A DNA stretch of 64,000 nt, taken from positions 23,567 through 87,566 of the forward strand of contig CAQPBJ010000005.1 of NCBI GenBank assembly GCA_948852945.1, read 5' to 3'. A program made the translations under genes and the position numbers. This document shows positions 1 through 7,862 of this stretch, piece after piece (within the stretch, counting starts at the first letter, position 1; each line of letters opens with the position of its first letter). A model generated the notes under the pieces. The model saw only the letters and a list, made by a program, of their open reading frames with translations, did not search any database and had not been told where the DNA came from. The stretch comes from an uncultured Clostridia bacterium (GTDB taxonomy: Bacteria; Bacillota; Clostridia; TANB77; CAG-508).

Positions 1-712
1 TTGTTAAAAAAATACATAGAATCCAAATTGATATTGATTTCATATATTTTGAAAGTTTATTCATATGTACTTCATCAGATATGTTCGATATAATTCCAAT
101 AACTGTTGCTATTACTAATATTGGTATTAAGAATTGATTTATAAATGTTGTTATGATGTTTGTTGAAACTAATATAATTGCTTGTGATGATGTTGCGGTT
201 GTTATATTTCCAGATGCTAAGTTTATGCTCATATATAATGGTATTAGCATATATACAAAGCTTGATATTTGTTCTAGTGTTTGTTTTACTTGAGTTATTA
301 TTTGTGCATATACTTTGGTTAGTATCGTTATTAATATTATTAATTGAACAAAGTATCCAATTTTTCCTGTCTGCTCATTTCCTAAATTTTCACATATATT
401 TTTTAATATTGAGTGGATTATTATAATAATTAAAATTGATATTATTATTTTTAGTGAGTTAGCTAATTCTTTTCCTAATATTTTTCCAATTGCTTTTATA
501 ATTATATTTTTCGGTACATTTCCAGATACTGCACCTTCGAATATTTCGTTTAAATCTATTTCCATATTATTGGAGTTTTCTATTTTTGAAATAACTTGTC
601 CTATTTCTTCTTCGTTTATTTGTTCTTTTACTTCTTCTGTATTTAGGCATATGTTTTGTGTATGTATCGATATTAAAATAAGAAATATTATTAATAGTAA
701 TTTTTTTTTCAT
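1..712 (-). CDS. spoIIIAE: Stage III sporulation protein AE, N-terminal part (runs off the window)
   Basis: I translated 712 down to 1 by hand: an open frame of 237 codons with no stop, cut by the window edge. It begins with a signal-like hydrophobic stretch (MKKKLLLIIFLILISIH), then an acidic region, then several membrane segments with the polytopic pattern of SpoIIIAE, a membrane protein of the SpoIIIA-SpoIIQ feeding-tube channel between mother cell and forespore. It follows spoIIIAD with only a short gap, in the canonical AA-AB-AC-AD-AE order, which fixes its identity. There is no in-phase CGG codon in the visible part. The remaining C-terminal half and AF, AG and AH should lie beyond position 1. 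Confidence 0.9.
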   Translation of the reverse strand, partial: MKKKLLLIIFLILISIHTQNICLNTEEVKEQINEEEIGQVISKIENSNNMEIDLNEIFEGAVSGNVPKNIIIKAIGKILGKELANSLKIIISILIIIIIHSILKNICENLGNEQTGKIGYFVQLIILITILTKVYAQIITQVKQTLEQISSFVYMLIPLYMSINLASGNITTATSSQAIILVSTNIITTFINQFLIPILVIATVIGIISNISDEVHMNKLSKYMKSISIWILCIFLT

Positions 713-723
713 CTTTCTCTCTT

Positions 724-1108
724 TCACAGTAAATCTAAAAGGACTTCTAATAATGATGTTATTATTGGTATAGACATGCTTAATATGATTATTTTTCCTC
801 CTAAATCTATTTTACTTGCAATCGATGTTTCTCCACTATCTTTGCATATAGATACTGCAAATTCTGTTAGTATTGATATTCCTGTGATTTTTAGTAATAT
901 TCCAATAAAATTTTTATTTATATCTATTTTTTGTGCTAGTTTGTTTATCAGATAGATAAATTCTTTTAGCTTGTCTGCTGCTATAAAAAATATTATTATT
1001 CCTACTACTATTGATACATATATTTTAAATTCTGGTTTGTGTTCTTTTAGTAGAGTAGCTATCATTACTCCAGTGAAGCCTACTCCGTATTATTTGCATT
1101 ATTTCCAT
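724..1108 (-). CDS. spoIIIAD: Stage III sporulation protein AD; needs a +1 frameshift at CGG codon 8
   Basis: SpoIIIAD is a small polytopic membrane component of the SpoIIIA channel. The frame from 1065 (113 aa) lacks the family N-terminus. ATG at 1108, 10 bases after the spoIIIAC stop, opens MEIMQII and then meets CGG (1087-1085). Skipping the C continues as GVGFTGVMIATLLKEHKP, which aligns without a gap to the family pattern of the type IVQIVGLG...KEQKP. The joined product is 127 aa, the normal size. Without the shift the zero frame stops about 20 codons later. Seen: the frames and the CGG. Known: the family N-terminus. Inferred: +1 decoding. A fallback is initiation at the internal ATG 1065, giving a truncated protein. 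Confidence 0.88.
1085..1087 (-). other. +1 frameshift site at in-frame CGG (spoIIIAD)
   Basis: Zero-frame codons read ATA CGG AGT; the restored frame reads ATA (C) GGA GTA, giving Ile-Gly-Val. Removing the one C is the only change needed to recover the conserved N-terminus. Confidence 0.85.
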
Positions 1109-1118
1109 TTTACTTTTT

Positions 1119-1319
1119 TTACAAGTTAAATAGAGTTCTTACTGTTGTAAATAGTTCACTTATTTCATTTATTACTATTGACAGTACTATAACTATTCCA
1201 GCAAGTGTTGTCATCATGGCTTGGTCTTCTCTTCCTGCTCTTACTAATACTTGGTTTAATACAGCAACTAGTATTCCTATTGCTGCTATTTTGAATAATA
1301 AGTTTATATCCATTTTCAC
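1119..1319 (-). CDS. spoIIIAC: Stage III sporulation protein AC
   Basis: A 66-residue protein with two hydrophobic segments and the typical start (MKMDINLLFKIAAIG), the normal length for SpoIIIAC. It is an integral membrane part of the SpoIIIA secretion-like channel built during engulfment. The second segment (TTLAGIVIVLSIVINEIS) matches the family. It lies between spoIIIAB and spoIIIAD with gaps of about 10 bases, so it is co-transcribed and probably translationally coupled. Intact, with no CGG. Confidence 0.93.
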   Translation of the reverse strand: MKMDINLLFKIAAIGILVAVLNQVLVRAGREDQAMMTTLAGIVIVLSIVINEISELFTTVRTLFNL

Positions 1320-1331
1320 TTGTACCTTTCT

Positions 1332-1838
1332 TTAATAAATAATAATGACTAATCCTATTCCTAAAATTAGTCCTAATTTTTTATATATTGTTTCGTTTTT
1401 TTCTCTTTCTTTTTGTGCCTTTTCTATTTGTATTTCTAATAGATTGCTAACATATTTAATTTGATTTATTTGTCCTTCTTTATTAATTTTTCCTAATAAT
1501 CTTCCAAACTCTTCTAGAGTTTCTTTATCTTCTTTTGTTAATGAACTGTCTAATTTTTTTATTGAGTCTTTCCATGCTTTTTCTGTTCCTTCTTGTTTTA
1601 TTTTTTTAGCTACCTGACTAAATAATTGGGATATGTTTGAGTTAGAAAGCTCTGATATTTCTAAAAATATATTTTCTAATGGATCATATGTATATTTGAT
1701 TTTATTTTCTATTATTTGAAAATCGTTTTTTATTTCTTCTAATTCATCTAGCCTATAAATATATTTTTTTGATATTAATATTCCTATTCTGCAGGAACAG
1801 AATACTATACTTATACCTAGTAACATTTTTATTATCAT
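1332..1838 (-). CDS. spoIIIAB: Stage III sporulation protein AB
   Basis: 168 aa. An N-terminal membrane segment (MLLGISIVFCSCRIGILIS), a long helical middle (residues about 30-145, with a coiled-coil pattern of E, K and L) and a C-terminal membrane segment (LGLILGIGLVIIIY). This is the SpoIIIAB architecture, which resembles type II secretion GspF-like proteins. Its ATG overlaps the spoIIIAA stop by four bases (ATGA), indicating coupled translation. That overlap only works if spoIIIAA is read through its frameshift, which supports the joined reading upstream. Confidence 0.92.
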   Translation of the reverse strand: MIIKMLLGISIVFCSCRIGILISKKYIYRLDELEEIKNDFQIIENKIKYTYDPLENIFLEISELSNSNISQLFSQVAKKIKQEGTEKAWKDSIKKLDSSLTKEDKETLEEFGRLLGKINKEGQINQIKYVSNLLEIQIEKAQKEREKNETIYKKLGLILGIGLVIIIY

Positions 1839-2750
1839 ATTATTTCTCTTTCATATGTATTTTTATCTTTATTTAAGTAATATGCTTCGCTTATTTTGTT
1901 TTTTTCTTTTTTGTCTAACACTATTATTTTTTCTAATAATTTATTATCTAAAATCTCTCTTATTTCTCTGTTATTTTTTATGTCTTCTATTGAATTTCCA
2001 TGAATTGTAGCTAATATTTTAACACCTGATTTACTAGCATAATTCATTATTTCTGCATCTTTTTTTCCTCCTATTTCATCTACAGCTATCACTTTAGGTG
2101 ACATTGATCTAATTAACATTTTTATTCCTATTTCTTTTGAAATGTTTGAGATTACGTCTGTTCTGATTCCTAAATCAATTTGTTCTATTCCTTTGTTCAT
2201 TGCCGCAATTTCATTTCTTTCGTCTACTACTCCAACTGTTACGCCGCTCTCCATAGCTGTTTCCATCGCTTATTTTCTGTATAAGATCTTTTAATATAGT
2301 TGTTTTTCCGGTTCCTGGTGCCCCAACTATTAAACTGTTTTTTATTTCTTTTTTTTCATATAGTTTTTGTAGTATGAATTCACTGCAATCTTTTATTTGT
2401 CTTGCTATTCTAAAATTCATTCCTGATATGTATGATATTGATATTACTTTTTCTTCTTCACACACCGCATGTCCTGTTATGCCAATTCTGTGTCCTTCTG
2501 GTAGTGTTATAAATCCGTTGCTTATTTGCTTTTCATACGAATATACTGAATTTTCTGTTATTTTTTCTAATGTTTCTAATATATCTTTTGTTGTTACAGT
2601 GTATTGTATTATTTCTTCTTTTTGACTAAATTTTAATATTATTTTTTTGTTATTTCTTATCCTTATTTCTTCTAAATCTATGAATTTAAATTTGCTCTTA
2701 TTTATAATATTTTCTTTTATATCGTTAGATAAATATTTAAATATTTCCAT
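1835..2750 (-). CDS. spoIIIAA: Stage III sporulation protein AA (AAA ATPase); needs a +1 frameshift at CGG codon 169
   Basis: SpoIIIAA is the cytosolic secretion-type ATPase of the SpoIIIA channel. Two frames make it up. The first (from ATG 2750, SD AAAGGATG) carries Walker A, GAPGTGKTTILKDL, at about residues 142-155. The second carries VGVVDERNEIAA, the RSMSPKVIAVDEIGG Walker B region and the ATIHGNS motif. They join at CGG (2246-2244): GGA GAG (C) GGC GTA gives G-E-G-V and then VTVGVVDER, with no gap against the family. The joined product is 304 aa, the usual length. In zero frame translation ends 10 codons after the CGG, before Walker B, so the unshifted product could not be an active ATPase. 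Confidence 0.9.
2244..2246 (-). other. +1 frameshift site at in-frame CGG (spoIIIAA)
   Basis: Zero frame GAG CGG CGT; restored frame GAG (C) GGC GTA. This is the only one of the five sites followed by C rather than A (CGGC), so the restored codon is GGC. It is still glycine. Confidence 0.85.
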
Positions 2751-2891
2751 ATTTTCATCCTTTAGCTTGTACTAATATAATTATATTCATGATATTTTTT
2801 TTTAGAACTGAAATTTTAAATAATAGTATGATATTATTTAAAAAATATATTGACGAAATTTGAAAAAAAGAGTAAGATTTAATTGTATTTT

Positions 2892-3323
2892 ATGGGAAGA
2901 GAATGGTATGAATTTATGTATAATGAGAAAAATTTTAAATTAACTATTATTTTTACTAAAATTAGAAGATATGTATTTATTTTTTGTTTTGTTATCTTGT
3001 CTTTAGTAGGTGCTTATGTTCTTTCAGAAGTACTTACTGAAATTCTTGAAATGCCTAGAAAAATTGCTAATATAATTATGATAGTTACTGGTGTATGCGT
3101 TTTTGTTATGGGATTTATTTTAACTAGTAACTTAAATTTTAAAATTCAACAGGCTTATTTAGAAATGAAAACTTTAAAAAAATTAAATTTAGTTTCTTAT
3201 AAATTAGATAAACTTTTAGAACAATCTGGTATTTCTGTTTCAGACGAAATTGGAAAAGACTTAGAAGTTGTTCATACTAATCTTTTAGCACAAAAAATCA
3301 AAAAACTAAAAAAAGAAAATTAA
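2892..3323 (+). CDS. Unknown membrane protein with two TM segments
   Basis: About 143 aa, not recognised. It has a short basic N-terminus, two membrane segments (around VFIFCFVILSLVGAYVLSEV and NIIMIVTGVCVFVMGFIL) and a C-terminal cytoplasmic, lysine-rich helical part (LEMKTLKKLNLVSYKLDKL). It is transcribed away from spoIIIAA and converges on the gene ending at 3414. The start is uncertain: ATG 2892 is the first ATG, but no clear SD precedes it, and ATG 2916 (MYNEKN) is an alternative. The codon use is native. Confidence 0.6.
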   Translation: MGREWYEFMYNEKNFKLTIIFTKIRRYVFIFCFVILSLVGAYVLSEVLTEILEMPRKIANIIMIVTGVCVFVMGFILTSNLNFKIQQAYLEMKTLKKLNLVSYKLDKLLEQSGISVSDEIGKDLEVVHTNLLAQKIKKLKKEN

Positions 3324-3344
3324 TTTTAAAGCGAACAATTAAAT

Positions 3345-3411
3345 GTGGGCTAATAAAAATTTACTATACTTATTAATGTTTAGTAAATTTTTATCAGCCC
3401 ACTATTTTTTT
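3345..3411. terminator. Bidirectional terminator between convergent genes
   Basis: A long inverted repeat: GTGGGCTAATAAAAATTTACT pairs in large part with AGTAAATTTTTATCAGCCCAC, and T runs lie on both sides. It sits exactly between the converging genes at 3323 and 3414. Confidence 0.85.
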
Positions 3412-3413
3412 AT

Positions 3414-4709
3414 TTATTCTTCTTTTATTGTTATTGAATTTATAATTCCTGATTTATATGTTGATTTAATACTATATATTGATGTTACATCTATATCGTC
3501 TATTAGTTCCTCAATTTCTTCATTTAGTGTATCTACATCATCAGAAGATAATTTGTTATCATCAAGTGTTATTGATACTATTAAATCTTGTTGATCTATA
3601 TGTTCTGTATTTGATGATATTACTGCTTCTAATAATGTTTTTACTTCACTTCCCGATTTACCGCTCCCATCATATACATCAAATTGACTGTTAAATATTG
3701 CTTTATCTTGTTCTGATAGAGTTTTTGGCTTATCATCGTCTGTATCTGTAGTTGTTTTTGTAGATGTGATTTTTTCAAATGATTTTAAATTATAGCCATC
3801 ATCGGTTTTTATAAGTGTGTACTTATAATCTGATAATTGGTTTAAATCAATATTTTGGTTTACTTCTTTATAATTTAATTTATCTAGATCTGGTTGATAA
3901 TTGCTTTTTAAAACATTTTTATAATCGTCGTTTGTTATTGTCATAATACTTTTATCAATTGGAAATTGTTTTGCTTGAAAATTATAATCTGTATATAGTG
4001 ATCTTAAATATCTATCTTCTTCTGCGTCATATATAGTTTCTACAAATATTGGTTTAACGTATATTTCTATTTTTGTATTATATTTTACTACTTTTGTTAT
4101 AACTTCTGGTATTTCTGAAGGTTCTTCTTCTGTAATATCGTTTTCTTTTACTTCATAATTTGCAGAATTGTTTTTATATTGGTATCCAATTGTTTTGTAT
4201 TTTTCTGTAAAATTACTATCACTGTTATATAAGCTAAAATCTTTAAACTCTATGTCTGAGCTATCTCCAAAAATATCTGTAACATATCCTTCTATTATAT
4301 CTTTTGAAACTGCTTTTTTTGAGCTTTGTGCGTCCATATCTGAATTTGTTACTTGAGACATTGCTAATTGTAATTTTAATTCATTGCTTATATTGCCTTC
4401 ATCTATATCAAACCCAGATGAATTGTATATTGCATATTTTGCAAATGCTTTATTATTTCCTGTTAGTTTGTATGCTTTTTGAACATCTGTGTCTGAATTT
4501 ATTACACTTTCATTTGTTAATTGATCTTCTATTTTTTCTTCTGGTTCTTGTTGTTCTGGTTCAGTAGTTTGTGAAACTTGTTGATTTTTCACTTGCGGTT
4601 TACTAGTTTTATTGCTTCCTAATATTATTACACAAGTTAATATTATTGCTACCAATAGAGCTATAAATATAACTAGAGCCACTAATGGTATCCCTTTTCT
4701 TCTTTCCAT
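3414..4709 (-). CDS. Membrane-anchored extracytoplasmic protein, unknown function
   Basis: 431 aa. A basic N-terminus (MERRKG) and one membrane segment (about residues 8-30), then a Gln/Glu-rich linker (residues 35-65) and a large acidic, Asp/Ser/Thr-rich domain with no motif I recognise. Some spacing suggests a repeated alpha/beta fold (the DLIVSITLDDNKLSSDD region near the C-terminus). It is likely anchored in the membrane with the domain outside. Upstream is holA with a 69-base gap; downstream is the shared terminator. No function can be assigned from sequence alone. Confidence 0.65.
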   Translation of the reverse strand: MERRKGIPLVALVIFIALLVAIILTCVIILGSNKTSKPQVKNQQVSQTTEPEQQEPEEKIEDQLTNESVINSDTDVQKAYKLTGNNKAFAKYAIYNSSGFDIDEGNISNELKLQLAMSQVTNSDMDAQSSKKAVSKDIIEGYVTDIFGDSSDIEFKDFSLYNSDSNFTEKYKTIGYQYKNNSANYEVKENDITEEEPSEIPEVITKVVKYNTKIEIYVKPIFVETIYDAEEDRYLRSLYTDYNFQAKQFPIDKSIMTITNDDYKNVLKSNYQPDLDKLNYKEVNQNIDLNQLSDYKYTLIKTDDGYNLKSFEKITSTKTTTDTDDDKPKTLSEQDKAIFNSQFDVYDGSGKSGSEVKTLLEAVISSNTEHIDQQDLIVSITLDDNKLSSDDVDTLNEEIEELIDDIDVTSIYSIKSTYKSGIINSITIKEE

Positions 4710-4778
4710 AATACTCTCCTCTTTTGTAAACTATTATTAATGATTATATATTTTAACATATCTTTTTTCAATATGTTG

Positions 4779-5784
4779 TTAGCAATTTTTACATAGTATT
4801 GTTTTCATTCCTATTTCCAAATCTATCATTCCGTTTTTTGAATCATAGTCTAAATTTATTAGTTCTTTTAATATTTTTTCTATTTCGTCTGTTTGAAAAT
4901 ATGATGCTTGTTTTTTATATTTTGTTGTTAAGAATACTTGATTTGGTTTTAACGATAAAGCTTCTACTAAGTCTCTTTTTTCTTCTAATGCTAGTTTTGT
5001 TAAATATATTTTTTTAAAATGATTATATAATGTGATAATTATTTTTTGCATAGGTTCTTTATTATAAATCAAATTATCTAATACTTCTAGGGCTTTATCT
5101 GTTTCTTTTACTCCTAAGTAGTCTGTTAAATCAAATATTATTGCTTGTACATCTTTTGTTGCTAATTTATCTATATCTTCTTTTTGAATTTCTCCGTTTT
5201 CTCCAGCATATTCTATTAATTTTCTAATCTCATTCATTAAGTCTTGCATGTTCGTGCCAGATATTTCTAAAAGATAATCTAAATTTTTATCTTGCACCCT
5301 AACTTTATATAAAGAACATATTTTACTTAATCTGGTTTTTATTTCGATTGGTTTTAATTCTTTTAGTTCGATTATTTTCGAAATGCTTTCTAGTGATTTG
5401 TACATATCCATTTTGTGTACCGTTTCTTCAATAAATACTAGTACAACTGACTCATTTATTATTTCAATATTGTCTAATATATATTGTTTTAGCTTTTCTT
5501 TTATTGGCAATTTGCATTCTTTTTTAAATATACCTGAGTCTCTTATTATTATTAGTTTTTTAGGGTATCCAAAAGCTGGTGTTTCTATGTCTGAAATTAT
5601 TGTATTAATACTACTTTCATCTAGTAGTATGTAATTTATTCCTAAACTTAATTCTCCAAATATTTTTTTTATTTTTTTTAGATATTCGTTTATTAAATAT
5701 TTTTCTTCACCATATAAAACATATATACCGTTTAGGTTTCCGACTAGTTATATCCTTTTCTAAATCTTTTATATTTGTAGACAA
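4779..5784 (-). CDS. holA: DNA polymerase III delta subunit; TTG start, +1 frameshift at CGG codon 15
   Basis: The delta subunit of the clamp loader. The ORF from 5510 (243 aa) covers only the middle and C-terminal domains. Upstream the frame stays open to about 5741 and reads GNLNGIYVLYGEEKYLINEY, the conserved HolA start region. The true start is TTG at 5784, eight bases after GGAG; it gives MSTNIKDLEKDITS and then CGG (5742-5740). Skipping C continues into GNLNGIYVLYGEE. The joined length is 334 aa, typical of the family. ATG 5789 is in another frame and stops after six codons. The shift lies at the very N-terminus, so the unshifted product would be a 25-residue peptide. Confidence 0.86.
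5740..5742 (-). other. +1 frameshift site at in-frame CGG (holA)
   Basis: Zero frame AGT CGG AAA; restored AGT (C) GGA AAC CTA, giving S-G-N-L. The zero frame ends 11 codons downstream. A second CGG at 5730-5728 is in phase only in the abandoned zero frame; after the shift it reads AAC GGT and is harmless. Confidence 0.83.
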
Positions 5785-5797
5785 GTCATCTTCTCCT

Positions 5798-7819
5798 TTA
5801 TTTTTCTAGCATTATTTTGATGGTTTCTGATACGCTCCAGCCTTGAGCAAAACATCCTCCTGGTAAATATGCTCCTTTAGAATCGTATACCTCAGATATT
5901 GTTCCTATTCCACATTCTTTCATTGCTTTTGTAAAATTTGTTTTGTAATTTTTAACTATTTTTTGATATTCTTCTTCTAATTTTTTCTTTTCTGTTTTAT
6001 TTTTTTCGTTATTTATTACTGTTTTAAAAGCTGCTAAATATATTCCAGAAAGCCATGGCCATGTTATTCCTTGGTGATAGCTCATATCTCTTTTAAAGCT
6101 ATCTCCTTCATATATTGCTATATATTTTTTATCTTTTGAAGATAATGTTGCTAAACCGTATTTTGTGTGTAATTCTTTTGTAACTGTTTTTAATACTTGT
6201 TTTGCTTTTTCGTTTGTAAGTATCATTACTGGATAAGTTGTACTAAGTGCAAATAATTGATTTGGCCTTATTTCTTCACTTCCTAATACATCATATAGGC
6301 ATTTATTTTTTTCGTCATAAAACTTTTTATTAAAATTATTTTTAACTTTTTTTGCTAAGTCTGCCATTTCTTTTTGTGTTTTTTCATCTTTGAATTCTTT
6401 GGCTAGGTTTTCTACTGTTTTTAGAGCATTATACCAAAGTGCATTTATTTCTACTGCTTTTCCGTTTCTTGGTGTTACTGCAAAGTTTGAAACTTTGGCA
6501 TCCATCCATGTTAATTGTGTGTTTTCTGTTCCTGCTGATATTAAGTTATCTTTATCCATATAAATATTACTGTCGTCAATATCTATACCTTTTTGGAACA
6601 TCTCTATTATATTTAGTAATATGCTATACATTTCTTTTTTTATAAATTTTATGTCATTTGTGTACTCTAAATATTTATTAATTTGTTCAAATAATAGAAG
6701 TGAGCTGTCAACACTATTATATAATGGTCTGCTATCATAACCAGAATATCCATTTGGAATTAATCCATATTTAATGTCTCTTGTCATCATTAACAATACT
6801 TCTTTAGCTATGTCAAATCTTTTAGTTTTTAATAATAACCCTTCAAATGCTATCAATGTATCTCTGCCCCAGTCTAAAAACCATGGGAATCCAGCTATTA
6901 TTGTGTGTAATGACATTTGTGGTCTATATGCTACAAAGTTGTCTGCAGCTATTACTAAATCTCTCATTTTTTCTTGCTCGGCTTTTGTTTCATTTGGATT
7001 AACTAATTCGCTTTTATCTATAATTTTTTGAAGTCTTTTTTCTTCTTGTTTGATAATCTTCTTTCCGTCTATTTCTTCTATATTTTCTTCTAAAGAACAT
7101 ATTATAGTAAATTCTTTTGTTTCTTTTGGTTTTATTTCTACTTCATATCTTCCAGGAATAAATAAATCTTCTTCTGGGAAAAATCCTCTTTTTTCTTCTT
7201 CTATGTAAAACATATTTTTGAAAGTATCATTATGATGTTCTATATATTTTCCGTCTTTTAAAAACATGTATACTGGTGTTGTTTTATTGTCATCTACAAT
7301 TACTCTAATTTTATTTTCTTGTATTTTTTGTTCTACTTTATAATTATGATTTGTGTTCATACAGTGAAAATCTCTAAAGTTCATTATTGGAGCTAATTTT
7401 ATTAGTATATTTTCTTTTGTTTTGTTTTCAACTTTATATACTATACATGTCGTGTTTTTTCCGTATACCATTACTACTTGTTTTTCAATATTTACTTTGT
7501 TATCAATATTATATTTAAAATTTGGAATATATATTTTTTCAAAGCTTTCTAAGTTTTTATATCCTTCTGAAATATAGTTTTTTCCTAAGTTGCTATATAT
7601 AATTTTCTCTTGTCCTTCTATTATAATACTTTCATCTATTTTGGATAATACTACATATCTTCTTGCTGGTGGAACTAGTGGTGCTACTAGTAGTCCATGA
7701 TATTTTCTTGTATTTATTCCTAGTATTGTTTGAGCTGCAAAACCTCCAATTCCATTTGTTATTATCCATTCTTTTGTTAATCCTGTTTTTAGATCAATAT
7801 CTTTTTTATTAAATTTCAT
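5798..7819 (-). CDS. Glycogen debranching enzyme (amylo-alpha-1,6-glucosidase type)
   Basis: 673 aa. The N-terminal GDE_N-type domain has NGIGGFAAQTILGINTRKYH near residues 18-37 and the RKYHGLLVAP motif. The C-terminal (alpha/alpha)6 catalytic domain contains GFPWFLDWGRDTLIAFEGLL near residues 310-330 and ends with the PGGCFAQGWSVSE region. It hydrolyses alpha-1,6 branch points during breakdown of glycogen-like alpha-glucan in the cytosol. It fits with the GT4 synthase-like and GH57 branching enzyme genes at 53-57 kb, so the organism probably stores and mobilises glycogen. It may be co-transcribed with yvcK, 43 bases upstream. Intact, with no in-phase CGG. Confidence 0.9.
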   Translation of the reverse strand: MKFNKKDIDLKTGLTKEWIITNGIGGFAAQTILGINTRKYHGLLVAPLVPPARRYVVLSKIDESIIIEGQEKIIYSNLGKNYISEGYKNLESFEKIYIPNFKYNIDNKVNIEKQVVMVYGKNTTCIVYKVENKTKENILIKLAPIMNFRDFHCMNTNHNYKVEQKIQENKIRVIVDDNKTTPVYMFLKDGKYIEHHNDTFKNMFYIEEEKRGFFPEEDLFIPGRYEVEIKPKETKEFTIICSLEENIEEIDGKKIIKQEEKRLQKIIDKSELVNPNETKAEQEKMRDLVIAADNFVAYRPQMSLHTIIAGFPWFLDWGRDTLIAFEGLLLKTKRFDIAKEVLLMMTRDIKYGLIPNGYSGYDSRPLYNSVDSSLLLFEQINKYLEYTNDIKFIKKEMYSILLNIIEMFQKGIDIDDSNIYMDKDNLISAGTENTQLTWMDAKVSNFAVTPRNGKAVEINALWYNALKTVENLAKEFKDEKTQKEMADLAKKVKNNFNKKFYDEKNKCLYDVLGSEEIRPNQLFALSTTYPVMILTNEKAKQVLKTVTKELHTKYGLATLSSKDKKYIAIYEGDSFKRDMSYHQGITWPWLSGIYLAAFKTVINNEKNKTEKKKLEEEYQKIVKNYKTNFTKAMKECGIGTISEVYDSKGAYLPGGCFAQGWSVSETIKIMLEK

Positions 7820-7862
7820 CTTTTGGTATCTCTCCTAATTACTTTTTTCTTTTGAGCAAGCT

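Noticed and set aside
2760..2882. Sigma-E promoter before spoIIIAA
   Set aside because: Expected by family knowledge, but I could not find convincing -35 and -10 elements in the AT-rich gap.
5728..5730. Second CGG in holA as another shift site
   Set aside because: It is in phase only in the abandoned zero frame; after the first shift it is split as AAC GGT.
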